Below are positions 13,885 to 25,517 of a stretch of DNA of 64,000 nucleotides, piece by piece. The position numbers and the translations under genes were made by a program. A model generated the notes under the pieces. The model worked only from the letters and a program-made list of their open reading frames with translations, was not told where the DNA came from and did not search any database. Within the stretch, counting starts at the first letter, position 1. Every line of letters begins with the position of its first letter. The stretch comes from Progne subis subis (Eukaryota; Chordata; Aves; Passeriformes; Hirundinidae). The DNA is taken from NCBI GenBank assembly GCA_022316685.1, contig JAKJHU010000106.1, positions 1,875,547 through 1,939,546 on the forward strand. Direction: 5' to 3'.

Positions 13885-15010
13885 ATGGAGGAAGGACTTG
13901 GGCTGCAGTTTCTCACATGATGCCTGGATTGACTGAAGGTCTTCCTTCCTGTTTGTAGAGCCAGAAGCTTATTCACCCTAAAACTGCTGGTGTACTTCTG
14001 ACTCTTTCAGAACACTGAAGAAATTTAATAAAAAAATTGTCTAGCCTTTTGAGAATTCATAAAGGTTTGTCCTTTATCTTCATGGTGATATGTACTACTG
14101 CAAGGGGAGGAGGCATTTTTCCTTACATCCCTCCAGTGATCACAGCATGGGAGAGCAGTTCATAATGCTTCTAAAGAATTCTTCCTTCATAAATTCATGT
14201 GAAAATCCAAGTCTGAAGTGAAGTATTTTTTGTGTAAAGCCCCAAGTACCCCATGCAAGCCATTGTGAAGGTCCTCAGACTTGAGTTTTCAGTTTTGCTG
14301 TAAGTGAGGAACTCAGAGCAGTTCCACAGTAATCATGACTTCAGTTCCAAACTTTTTAGCTGAATCCTAATCTACTGCATATTTTGAAAGTAGTTTAGAA
14401 ACCGTAGTTCCCTGCAGACTCTGCTTTAGAGTCTCCAAAGGTTTACTAATGCATAACAAAATGCGACACCATTTTAAGAGCAGTTCTACAAATACAAGCT
14501 CTCAGCTCTAATGCAGTCTACTTTAGATTCTCCACCCAATCTCCCCAATATTTTGAAGACTGCAAAATAGCACTGGAAGTGGGCACCCTTGACCAGTCTC
14601 CCTCGAAAGTCAAAATTGAGATAGTATTGTGACATTAGTATGCATCCTTGCTCAGAACAGTGTAACTGATGCAATACATTTACAGTAAAATTTAAAATTT
14701 CCATCATAGTAAAGAGAAACTGTCATTCAATCCAGTGAAATGCTTTCTCAGCGTCAAAAGATGCTATTACCACAGGACTGGCATCATTTTTCATCTTAAA
14801 GAGGATATTAAACAAGCACAGCAAATTCATGCAGGTGAGCCTACTGTACTAAACATAAAATAAAACCACGCATTGTTCAGGATGAATTATTTTAATGCTT
14901 ATACTTTGAGTCAATTGGCCAATAACTTTGCCAATTTGTTAATACCTGCATTTAGGAATAAAATGGAAATGGATCTATGTAATCTATATTGCTATATGTT
15001 TCAGTCTGTT
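13885..15010 (-). mobile_element. Decayed L1/Tx1-type LINE fragment (reverse transcriptase and C-terminal part)
   Basis: Read on the minus strand with several stops and frame changes, this segment follows the order of an L1-superfamily ORF2. A block resembling the pre-motif-A segment, NKLAKLLAN, is at about 14940-14914. RT motif A, SFDAEKAF, is at 14761-14738, followed by a Trp-Ile-Glu and a stop codon. A degenerate motif B, FRGRLVKGAHF, is at about 14608-14576 (usual form RG.RQGCPLSP). A degenerate motif-C neighbourhood, ILLCISKPLETL, is near 14460; the catalytic Asp pair is lost. A YLG block lies near 14245. C-terminal blocks resembling LDNFFIKFL and a Gly-rich segment ending ETAAQ run from about 14046 to 13900. 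The family call rests on the DAEKAF and LAKLLAN motifs, which differ from CR1 RT. No endonuclease domain or tail was found. The copy is dead. Boundaries are approximate. Confidence 0.72.
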
Positions 15011-15119
15011 TCAATGTTGCCAGAATCAGCACCCTGCATTCGGGGAAGTATCTGCTGGTCAGCACCTGGTTTGCATAATATAGTGTTACAAAGATGAAAA
15101 AAACAGCCAACATCAGCTG

Positions 15120-15121
<2 letters not shown>

Positions 15122-15159
<38 letters not shown>
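15122..15159 (+). repeat. Poly(A) tract, 38 bases
   Basis: Uninterrupted run of 38 A residues, preceded by GGC and followed by GTTCCCC. It lies about 110 bp from the LINE fossil but on its 5' side, in the wrong place and orientation to be that element's tail. Confidence 0.95.
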
Positions 15160-15162
<3 letters not shown>

Positions 15163-16193
15163 CCCCTTTTGAAATGTGAAGGCTAACCTTGTCTAATGAT
15201 TACAAGATTTATGAACAATTCAATAGCAATAGACTATTAAAGTGATAGGTCAGGCCACGTGTACACGAAGTGTAAGTAGCTTTGGGTGAGATAAAAGATA
15301 AGGCAAAGATCCAGCTTAGGTCCTGACCTTTATTTTCAAGACAGCCCAGCATGCTGAGCAGTAACATCTTTATACAGAAATACTTAGGTTTGAGTTTAGG
15401 AACATATTTTAATCACACATATTTGAATAAATAGCCTGCATTTTCATGGATCTTGAGATTCAGGCTGAGGGAAACAAAGATATTATTTCCCTTTACACCA
15501 TTTCTTTATTAAGATTCAGAAATTATATTTCACTTATATTAGGTATGATCAGGAAGCATCCATTGCATACCATACTTTCTGTGTATCATCTTCAACTTCT
15601 AAATCCTGATTAGCTGGCTTGAAATGTCAGCAGCCATGGGCAGCTTTAGACCACGCAGATTTCTTTTCTGTTTGTGTGAGTGAAACTGTGCAGATGAGAC
15701 TTACTATTTTCATAATGCTTTGACTGACTTCTTGACTGTCTGTGATGCTGACATTGTTTATCCCTGGCACACCCTTCAAAGTGCTTTCCACCCTGCACTG
15801 TTTCTGTATTTGCTGCATATACTCTTTCTGTCCTCCTCTAATCCCTTCCCCTTCCTCTCTCACCCTTCAAATATATAAAGCTGTGAAGAGAGCAGTCTTT
15901 CTTCTGCATGTTAGTTAATAATACCCAGACTGTGAAACTAAAACTTACAGTGCTGCATTTCTAATTAATCAGAAAGATATGCTGTAATAATATAGCAGCA
16001 GACAAGGAGCTCTGCTAGCAATCACTCGGTGCTCTGTTGAAAAGCAGCTTGCCAAGCAGACCAATCATTAGCCAATTACATCTCGGAGCTCTGTATGGAA
16101 TGGATTTGGTACATACGTGGTAGAGCAGATGGTGGGGAAGAGTAGCCAGGGAGGACCTAGTCCAGCTGCTCAATGGCTGGACAAAGAAAAGTT

Positions 16194-16210
16194 AAAAAAA
16201 AAAAAAAAAA
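16194..16210 (+). repeat. Short poly(A) tract, 17 bases
   Basis: A homopolymer of 17 A residues within A/G-rich sequence. Nothing else is recognisable around it. Confidence 0.9.
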
Positions 16211-19200
16211 GAAAAGAGCTCAAGTAGTTTTAGTTGAAGATGAGGATGGGGGGATTTGAGAAGGGTTTCTGTTGGGTGCTAGTTGTAGGTGTAATGTGTT
16301 GGAACAATTAGTACAGGTAATTTGAAAGCACTGCAGTGATCATGGCTCTTGGTTCATAGTTTCCAGTTCAGGTCTCCATGGTTTCTTGTAGGTCCTTGTG
16401 CCTTGCTGTTTAGAGAGGCGAAACAAAGCAAAAATGTCTGAGGAAAGGAAAGTGTAAACCAGAGTTGGACCATATGCCTAAAACATTTGCTAATAGAGGC
16501 TGGCTCAGCTTCTCATGAAATGAGCCTGTCCATAGCCTGTTTTTGTTTTCTGGTGAGAGTGAAAAAACCAGATTTTTTTTCCAATGTGCGTTTGTCTCCC
16601 ATGTGTCTCATCAGTTTTTGATAACTACTAATGGTAATTCAGGAAAGACTATGAGGTTTCATAACTTACAGTAGCTACAAATGTGCAGAATCAGAGTCAG
16701 GAAATGTTCTAAGCCAGTATTTGTGTGAGGTCACTTTCCACCCAATTCTGCTTGAATCTTCTCTCAAGCTGAGATGGGAGAGGTTGCTATTGCAGCAATC
16801 CTTGGGTGATGCTGAGAAATAAGAATTCTTGGGTTTGAGTAGTCAAGAAGGTTCAGATTTCCAAAACAGCCTTCTAATTTTCAGTGCCCAACTTTAGGCT
16901 TTGTGGGTTTCAATACCCAAGGTACTGAATATTCACAGCTATAAGGTGACAGCTTGGAGCTGAGTGAGCAACGTTCCTCACCTTTACTACACAACAGTCT
17001 TCTGGAAATAGGGATGAAGCCACATGGATTTTTATGGGAACTAGTTTGTGTGTAGACAATCCTCGAATGTGAATAGTGCTTAAGAAAAAAAATTGAGGAT
17101 CCAAAGAAATTTACAAAGTCAGTTTGATTAAAATGATTGAGCCAGCTATACAAACAACACTGGTACATAATTCCTTCTCCCCTCACTTAGGAAGAAACGC
17201 CGTCCATGTTTGCTAACTAGCAGAATATTAAAACACATACCAAAAATATCTCCAAAAGCAGTGACTGAACAAACACAGAGCATCTATTACATTATTTCAT
17301 ACTAATATATTATGCCCATTTATTCACTTCTCTCCTAAGCTTTGGTACTTTACTGTTTGCAAGTTCTTGAGCCACATCCCACAGTCCTTCAACCCAGCAG
17401 ACTGCTCAGGAGTGGGAGCTGATGTGCAGATGGACCCCAGCTCCTCTGCACAGGCTCCAGGCTGGGTGGTGTGAGCCAGCTTTATCCTAGAAGGTTTAGT
17501 CGCAGTGATGTGGTTCTGTGCCTGAGTTAATGTGCCAGAAGAGACGTGCTTTCACGTTCCAAGCTCCACATTTTCCAGACAGATATTGCTTAGAAGCAGA
17601 GAAGCTGTCATTTATCAATGGACAGAAACTGAACCGGCCAAGGTGGAGGAACCATAGCTGGAGAGTGACTCGGGATTGTGACAGAGATGAAGTGGTAGGA
17701 GACTGAGCAGAGGAAGCTCATACAATGAGCAAGAACAGCTTGTGTCACGTTACCACCTGTTCCTTTGACATCTAAATGTATGGTCTAAACCATAAATGGC
17801 CTAAGGCCTCATTTATTTGAAGTCAGGATAGAAACAGCACATGCTCTACAGAGCTCAGCTTCACATTTCAAGTACCAGACACATACAAAACTGAACAAAC
17901 CTTATGGAGTTTGGGGGCTTTTGGAAACAAATAAAATTAGATAACGTGCAAAACTATTGTAAATTAAAAGACATCAAATTAATCCCATCTAAACTAAAAT
18001 AAACCATAAACAAAAAGGAAAAATAAAGTTAATAGATAAATATGAGTGTTTGAGGCCAAATGCAATTCTCACCAAGGAAATAATCAGATGGCAGTAAAAG
18101 TACTGTGGCAAAACTCCAGTTAGTGTGTTTCTGGCCCTGTAGTTTATGGGAGAGGATAGACATATAATCATCACCTTGAATAAAATATACCTCATCACTG
18201 GGAAAAGTACAGGATTTTTTGAAGTTCTGTCACTTGAATAAAAACCACAAGGCAGGTAGGGATGACAAAGGCTAGGGAATGTGATAACATGTATTATTAG
18301 CAATTCAAAGAAAGAAGGGTACAACTGCTGCAGGAAATGTTGGATCCAGCTCTGCAGCTGAGCTGAACTTGGTCCTCTGCCCTGAAGTGCTAGAAAGAAA
18401 AATGAGTGTATATAGCCATGGATTTGCTGTAATCCATGATTTGAGGATGCCAGTAGACACCCAAGATATCTATCCTGTATGGAACAGAGAAGGCTTGTTT
18501 TCTGTATTTGTTTGAGAGTGACAAATATCAATAATATGGCAGAAATGTTTAAACAAGGACACAGCACATTGTAAAGGAAAACAATCCATCTGTTTCAGCA
18601 GCTGGTTTCAAGCCTCCAGTTAGGTATCTATTGCAGTGAAGATACTCTCCCACTGTTTCAGGCTAGTTCCTACAATACTCATTTATCCTGTCTAGAAGAG
18701 TCATCTAGGGTGGTTTGCAGGACCTGAACACACTTGAACACCTTTGGACACAAATAATTTTATAGCTGCTCTATACTCTCTTGTAGGTTTAGATTCCATG
18801 TCCAACCAATTGCAATTAACCAAGCAAGCTGAATAAACATGGTCACTGTCTCCATACCTTTCAAATGGCTGCACTCCAGCCTGTGATCTCTGGCGTCTGG
18901 TAGCAGAGATCTGTCCCCATCTGGCTCTGCAAACGGCAATGTCTTAACAGGCAGCTCATCTGAATGCAGAGATCCTCCTTCCATCTCTGTCAACTTCCTT
19001 TGGAAACAAAAGTAGTCAGGACCTCTCAGCAGCATGGTGAGCCCCCCAAGATTTTATTTATGTATCTGTCTCTGGAGTATGCTGGGGAAATGGAAGACTT
19101 TTGTACATTACAATGTTGGCCACTACATAATTTCAGGAGCACACATGACTCAAACATGAAATTGCGTGAGCTATGACAGAAGTCACTGACAGCTACTCTC

Positions 19201-22200
19201 ACACTGTACATTAACAGACTTATTACTCTGAATTAACACATATGCATATATAGTGATATACTATGTGAATAGTAAAAATGATTCCCCTAAACCTGTAGAT
19301 AAGAACAGTAGCTATTACCAACATAAGATCTGTATAGCTTGGTCACTGAAGGACTTTACTTGATTCTATGACTGTGCCTTTTCAGTTGGATGCTATTGGA
19401 TGCCCTTGTTGCCACAGTTGTTGTTCAGCCTGTCATCTTAAGCAATGTTTGTGTTTGTGTTAGAAATAGCAGGAGAGTTTTCTATTGACTTTCTAATAAT
19501 ACATAAAGAACTGCAAACCAATCCATAACTAGCACTTATCCTTCTTTGCTTCCTTTTTTGCTCTAATGCTTCATGTCTAATATTTGCTTGGTAAGTTTTT
19601 TTTTTTTAAAGTTTAGAAATTTTGTTTCATTTAACACTTTGACTTCCTGTTGGTGTAGTTTTTCCTCTCTAAAGGAACAAACATATGTAGACTGAAAACT
19701 GAGCCATTCAGGATCCTCTTAAGGTCTTGTAAATTACAGCATAGATACCCCATATTTAAATTTATCCAGTCTCTCACCAAATCATAGTAATGATGTCCTG
19801 AGTTGCTTTAGTCCACGTGTTAAATCTGTGCTCTGTTTATAAACAGAATATATGTCTTCCTTCTCTTGTTTTAGTAGTGAACGATAAAACAAAAGGCCAT
19901 GAAGGAGTTCCTGGTCATGCCTGTTTTGCTTCCACAAGTGGTACTAGGTAAACTCCATCTCCTCCTGTGCTAATTTCTTAATCTTCAAAGTTTCTGACTT
20001 TGGATGAGGAATTTTGAGTGATATTCCAGGATATGTCTCGTTTAACTTCTAAAAAACGTGATTAGAATGAATCACAGTATTTCATGTGTGGTTTTAAAGC
20101 AGATGAGTTGGTTCGGTTGAGCTAGACTTTGTTTCTGAAACATCCAATACCTTTATTTAGATTGGGGAGAAAACTAAGAAATAAGAAGGAAAAAATAGCA
20201 GATTCAGCAGATCTTATCTCAATATTTCGCCCTCCTGTTTCCATTTGCACTTCTATTTCCATGCAATATTTCATTTCTTTATGCATCTATCACTGTTTCC
20301 TTCTGTCAGAAGTTCAAAGGCAGCCTGCCTTCATAAAGGAGAGGCAGTATTGACTGATCTATAATATTGTTTCTACCTTTTTTGACCAACCCTCAATGCA
20401 TATTTCCAGTTTTGAGAAGCATTTCATGAATCACTGGGCAGTTTGAAAAATCTATAGTGTAGGATCATTACTTTGCTGGCTGCTGAATGTTTTCCATTGG
20501 TTCTGTTGCAAGGCAAAAATGCAGCCCTTTCTCTTAGGAAAAAGAGGTTAAAATTTCATATATACATAAATAATAAAACAACACATGCAGGTGATATCAG
20601 TGTGATATATTTCATTTCCTATACGCCTTTGACTGCCCTACTGTCCATTAATCCACACAAGCTCCCATCATATTCCAACCTCCTTAGCACCTTTAGTCTT
20701 GCTTTTCTAGGTAGTCAGTCAAAAAAAGCTTGCTTCTTTCCTCTGAAATATGGCACTCCCAGCCATCCTCCCAAATGTCACTGGCTGCAGGCCCAGGACA
20801 AGCAATACTCTGTTCTATGCTAGTGATCATGGTTTAAGCTCAAACTTCATGAGGCTGCAGGAGTGGGAGCTTTATACTTCTAAGTAAGTGTCTTGCCCCA
20901 GCAAGCAGAGACACATAAAATGGCTGTAGGATTTTACTTCAGCAGGACCAGGAGGCCCAGCTCCTGCGGACACAGAGCCAGGGCTTCATAGACCACAGAA
21001 TATAACGGAAATATCAAAATGATGCAACTTACCAGGAGTCACTTTTAGATAATTTTAAATATTTAACATATATTTTCTCATGTTTCCCACCTATCGAATC
21101 CTAGTAACTCAGATTCTGCATTTCAAAGGCATAAGGATATCAGTGTGGTCCCGATACAGTTAACCTCACCCATCCAACCTATATTAAGCACTTCTATCAC
21201 CAATATTTTTTCTGAAAAACACCTTTGTACACACAGTGTGATAGGAATGCATTTAAGTGCTTTCAGCACTCCTGCAGAGTGACATGCAGAACTCACCTAG
21301 AGTTTAACTACTTATATCACACCAGATTCCTTTTCTTCTCACTCTTTTGTGAAGAGTAGTAGATAAACAAAAACTTCCTTTTTCTAATTCCCTTTAAAAT
21401 TAGCCACAGATCTAAATCAGTTCTCTAAAATATTATCTTTTATTTTTTTTTTAAGCAAAGGAGCCACACTGCCATCAATGAGTCACAAAATAATTAAACA
21501 TTTAAGACTATCTGCGCTTTTGTTCTGGGGAGGTGACAAGGCTGAAGGGTAGCTGCAGCTTCCAGTTTAGAGGCATTCCATGTACTGACTGCATATGCAA
21601 ACACCCTGCCTCTGGTCATGGTGGAAAGGAGACAGGGCCAGCAAGGTCATACAGGTAGGAGACAGTGCACTTAGGGAAAACAACATCTGGATCATCCAGA
21701 GAAACAACAACCACTGCCCTCATCCCAAATTCCACTGAATATTTTGGCTGCCAGTTGCTGAGGTGCACTGGCATAGAGGCTCCCCAACTTGAGTCCTCAT
21801 TGCAGGCCAATCATCATGTGGAAATATGCTTATTTATGTGCATCATATTAAGGTGTAAATTACGCTATATAATCTCTGTATGAACTTCATGAGAAATCAG
21901 ACATAGCTTGAAAGGGTTATTTTATATCTAGCTAAGGAACTCTGAAAGACAAACTGGGCTAAAATGCATTATAAAAAGGTAGTTAGTTCATACATGCAGA
22001 TATCTCAGGGGAAGTTGCCCTTTGAGTAGTTTTATTTAGGAATCAGTGAAAGAACTCTGTTGCTCCAAGCCCATTGTCAGTTTGAGAGGTTTGTCTCTCT
22101 GCACCACTACTTCTTACACAGATTTCTCACTCCACATGGATTTTTATGTTGTCACTAGCATCTTAGGTCCTCCCGAAGCTGCCACAAGCAGATTTTTATT

Positions 22201-24457
22201 CCATATGGCTATTTTGTCAGCCTGTAGCTACAAGACAGATGAAAATGGGAAGGGTAAGTTTGAAGAGGAGACAACCCAGACCATTCCATGCAGGCAAAAA
22301 GCTCAGTCAGACTTGGTTGAAAAGCCCTACTACAACTCTGCCACTTTTTCTCCTGGGCTAGGGAAAGCAGCTCTTTATGTTTTAATTTGTCTTTACTCCC
22401 AGCTCTAAGGAGGAATAGAAATGCATGGATTGTTCATTATCCCTTGCATATAGAAAATAAATTGGTTTAAGCAGAAAGTCAAATGGACTTTAAGAAGTTT
22501 TCTGTATTGACTCATTTCCAAGTTGATTAAATGCTTGTAAGTGCAGCCTATGCTCTTCCCCTTGCAAATCTAGCTATTGGATATACAGATTCATATTTAC
22601 ATGTATGCAGATTCCAATAGTGTTAAAACCCCCAAACCTCCAGATAGCTAGAACTATTGGTTCATAGGAATTTAAAATTAAATTAAATAGCTGGGCTGTT
22701 TTCCAGATGATTTTTAAAGTTCCTGTGCTTACAAAAAAAACCTCTGTAGGATTTACATTACACTACTGTATTTGTTTCAGTGAGCATTTGACTGCCAAGA
22801 ATACGGTCTATGACCAAAATGGCAATCTAATTAAATATTTGACAAGCAGAAAGCTGGACATTATTCAAGTCAAGCATTAAATTAGAAAATTTAGTTTGTC
22901 TCCTTTATCAGTAGATTTTTAAATCAGCCTATTCTACCAAACCCCGTAAGTTTAATGAATTTGGTCAGACATACTGTGTAACAGATGTCTTACATACAGC
23001 CATGAGCCTAAATCATAAAAATGATGCTTCACTTTGGCACAGGCAAAATATATATGAAAGACTCAGAAAGGTCAGTCACCAGCAACCTGCTTGCTGGTAG
23101 TTGAGAAACAGCACTGTAAAATGCATGAGTTGCCTTTTGTAGTCTCTTATAGGAAGCCTTGGAGAGCTACAGATAATTTGCTTTCAATGATTCATCAAGT
23201 TGGCCCTTTGTTTCACTAATTTGAGTGTCAAGTGCAACCACATAATAAAGAATTACCAAGACCTGATAAGTTTCTTCTTACATTGCTCTGTTTGTCTGAA
23301 CAACTGGTTCTGTTGAAACCAACCCTACAAACTGCATAAAGCAGCAAGTATGTGTGCAACTGGCATCTTCTGTGAAATGACAAAGCGTGTTTACTGCGTT
23401 ATCCACTGGTGAACCACACCTTCCTGTTTCTTTTTCCGTTCTTAAATGGCACTAATTGCAGCATGCTGTGCCCATGCTAGAGTTGGCATTTGTTTCACTG
23501 TCCTCCAATGAATTAACAAAGATAAAAACCGGATTTCAATTACTATTTCAGCCTTGAGAAAGGTGCTGTTGTGACCATGGTTGAGTTACCCTGCTGATAG
23601 TTTTCTCCTTAATGTAATTTTTAATACTACATAGCTGTAGGTTAGATGTGAAGCCATATATTAGAGCTACTATTTCGATGAGTAGTTTCAAATGAAATAA
23701 CTTCATGATCAGGAGATAGATTTTTTAAAATGTTGTCAGTCTAATAATTTCAGAAGAGATCAACCCCAAAAATGGCTTGTTTAGAAGGGGCACATTTATA
23801 AAGTGGAATTCCCACAGCAAAAGATCTATGTAATCTGAGGTCTGATAAAGTTTTCACAACTGAACCGTACACTATTAAGACAAGGAAAGAAAAAAAAAAA
23901 AACTTTAGAAGGCTGCTTGTGAGAGTGGGAAAATGTCCGCCTTCAGAAACCAGAGAGATGGCATGGGGAGCGAGTTTCTGAGATTTGATTTATAAGACGA
24001 AGAAAGCTTCTGTCAAAAGGCTTTGAAGCCGGTTGTTAGAGCTTAGGCAAGATTGTGTCAGGGGGTATTGTCAGCGCCGCACAAGGAGCTGAGGGCGTCG
24101 ATTTTTTGCTAACGTGAATTTAAAGTATTGCCTGATCGCTGCCAGCTCCAGGAAACCCAAGTAGCGGTGGCAGAAGGATAAATTTTCCGCTAGTGAAAAA
24201 TACAAATAATGTAATGTGAAGGTCGTGCCCCGGTACCTCAAGCAGGACAGAGGCCTGGGCAGAGAGAGGGCGGAAGGGAAGGAGCTCCTGCCCCCGCTCC
24301 TGCTCGCTCGGGGCTGGAGAAGCGCCGCCCGCCCGGTGCCCGCCCGGTGCCGTCGCCGCCCCCCTCCCCGCGCCGCGGGCTGGCCAGCGGAGCAGCGCCC
24401 GAGCGGGAGGCAGAAGTTAACTTCCACCTGCCCTGAAGTCGCCGCTGCGCCGGCAGC

Positions 24458-24486
24458 AGGAGGCGGAGGCGGAGGCGGAGGCAGGC
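24458..24486 (+). repeat. GGCGGA hexanucleotide repeat in presumed 5' UTR
   Basis: About four to five copies of a GGCGGA/GGAGGC unit lie roughly 170 bases upstream of the ATG. If transcribed, this is a purine- and G-rich leader segment able to form stable structure and to vary in length. Confidence 0.85.
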
Positions 24487-24583
24487 GGGGCAGCCGAGGA
24501 CCCGGCTCTGGCAGGCTCCGAGGGTCCGGCCGAGTGTAATTCCCCCCTAATCCCCGCCACGGCGGCGCTTCCCTGGCCGAGCC

Positions 24584-24616
24584 ATGTCTGCGGCTTCCCC
24601 GCCATGCCGAGCCTAG
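24584..24616 (+). other. Upstream ORF of 10 codons in ST6GALNAC5 leader
   Basis: ATG at 24584 opens a 10-codon frame that stops at TAG 24614-24616, 38 bases before the annotated start. It overlaps, out of frame, a second upstream ATG at 24604. That second ATG is in frame with the main start and would add 17 residues if used. Both upstream ATGs have G at -3. Whether either is in the mRNA depends on the unknown transcription start. Confidence 0.55.
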
Positions 24617-24654
24617 CGGGGAGCGGGAGGACTGGCGGCCGGGAGGCGCACAAA

Positions 24655-24669
24655 ATGAAGACCCTGATG
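24655..24669 (+). CDS. ST6GALNAC5: ST6GALNAC5 coding exon 1 (residues 1-5)
   Basis: This exon encodes Met-Lys-Thr-Leu-Met and ends exactly at a consensus donor, ATG|GTAAGT (GT at 24670), in phase 0. The five residues are the N-terminus I recall for mammalian ST6GALNAC5, which continues RHGLAVCLALTTMCTSLLL as exon 2 does here. Lys-2 contributes to the short basic cytosolic tail of this type II Golgi protein. The ATG has A at -3 and A at +4. An in-frame ATG at 24604 could extend the protein by 17 residues; I chose 24655 because it matches the mammalian start. So small a coding exon is easily missed by gene predictors. The splice and frame agreement with exon 2 makes it secure. Confidence 0.93.
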
Positions 24670-25295
24670 GTAAGTGCATTGTTGGCGCGGCTCATCCCGG
24701 CTCCGGCGGCGGGGAGGAGAGCAGGGGAGCGGCGCGGAGCGGAGCTGCCCCGGGCACCCTGCACACGCTCCAGCCTTCGCCGGGCTGCGTCCCCGCGGCT
24801 CTCCGGGATCGCGCGAAGGCGGCCAAACCTTGGTGGCAGCGGCCAAGAACTTTCCGCCTGCTTTCTTTTATTCGTGTCGCTCGCGGTTTGGGGGTTTTGC
24901 GTGTTGTGTGCGTTTTAAGGAGCGTACGGAAAACCGATCTGCTTAAAGGACGAGGCTGGAGGTAGCTGGGCGGGGGGAAGCGCTACAGTCCCCAACACTC
25001 GTTAAAATGCACGAATGAGATGCCCGAAGGGGGACGGGGATGAGCGGCGCGGGGTAGCCGGGCGCACGGAGGGGAGAAAAGGCGAGGAAGCAGGGCTTGG
25101 GAAGGAGGAGGGAGGCACGGGAGCGGGCTGGTGAGGGGGCAGGAGGAGGACGGAGGGGCTTCCCCAGTTCTCGCACTTCTGCCGGGCGTCTGGTGGGTGA
25201 AACTTGCGGGTGCGCCGGCGGGGGAAGCGGCGCGCCCCGCCGGGCCCCGGGGCGGGGGGAGCCCTCTTAGCCGGCTCTCTCTCTGCCCCCCGCAG
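24670..25295 (+). other. ST6GALNAC5: ST6GALNAC5 intron 1 (626 bp)
   Basis: A phase-0 intron with a GTAAGT donor at 24670 and a CCCCCCGCAG acceptor ending at 25295, behind a pyrimidine tract (CTCTCTCTGCCCCC). It is GC-rich and lies wholly in the CpG island. Frames that cross it are retained-intron artefacts. Confidence 0.9.
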
Positions 25296-25517
25296 CGCCA
25301 CGGGCTGGCCGTCTGCCTGGCGCTCACCACCATGTGCACCAGCTTGTTGCTCATGTACGGCGGCATCGGCATCGGCGGGGGCCGCTCGGAGCCGCGGCGG
25401 CGGCAGCAGCAGGTGGCGGCGGTGCCCAGCCGCCCGCCGGAACGCGGCCAGCGCCACCCGGCTCTGCCCGTCGGGGCCGGCCTCCTGGAGGGATACATCA
25501 GCGTCCTGGAGCACAAG
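25296..25517 (+). CDS. ST6GALNAC5: ST6GALNAC5 coding exon 2 (residues 6-79): signal anchor and stem
   Basis: The exon is 222 bp, 74 codons, phase 0 at both ends. The acceptor is CCCCGCAG|CGC and the donor is AAG|GTGAGC (25518). ST6GALNAC5 is a GT29-family Golgi sialyltransferase that transfers sialic acid in alpha-2,6 linkage to GalNAc of GM1b, giving GD1alpha, and is mainly neural. Residues 6-7 (Arg-His) complete the cytosolic tail. Residues 8-26 (GLAVCLALTTMCTSLLLMY) form the transmembrane signal anchor, nearly identical to mammals. A Gly-, Arg-, Gln- and Pro-rich luminal stem follows. The exon closes with EGYISVLEHK, matching the DGY...HK that precedes the catalytic domain in ST6GALNAC5 and ST6GALNAC6. 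The long poly-Gln stretch of the human stem is reduced to three Gln. The sialyl motifs lie in later exons outside the window, so the gene is cut by the right edge. Confidence 0.95.

Larger units (their letters stand above)
1..24050. other. Intergenic region upstream of ST6GALNAC5
   Basis: This AT-rich stretch has no coding exon that I can recognise. Open frames here are short and lack a conserved domain; the longest (192 codons, minus strand, 17989-18567) looks like chance. It contains the poly(A) tracts, the tandem 14-mer and the LINE reverse transcriptase fossil listed separately. In mammals the next gene upstream is ST6GALNAC3 in the same orientation, but nothing here identifies its last exons. 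Distal 3' UTR or regulatory DNA of either gene cannot be excluded by eye. Apart from the listed items I see nothing definable in the sub-stretches. Confidence 0.6.

Noticed and set aside
15122..15159. Poly(A) tract as the tail of the nearby LINE fossil
   Set aside because: The LINE is on the minus strand and its 3' end points to lower coordinates, so this tract is on its 5' side.
17989..18567. 192-codon minus-strand open frame, the longest in the window
   Set aside because: Hydrophobic, AT-rich composition, no domain I recognise, no splice context. A frame of this size is not unexpected by chance across six frames of 64 kb.
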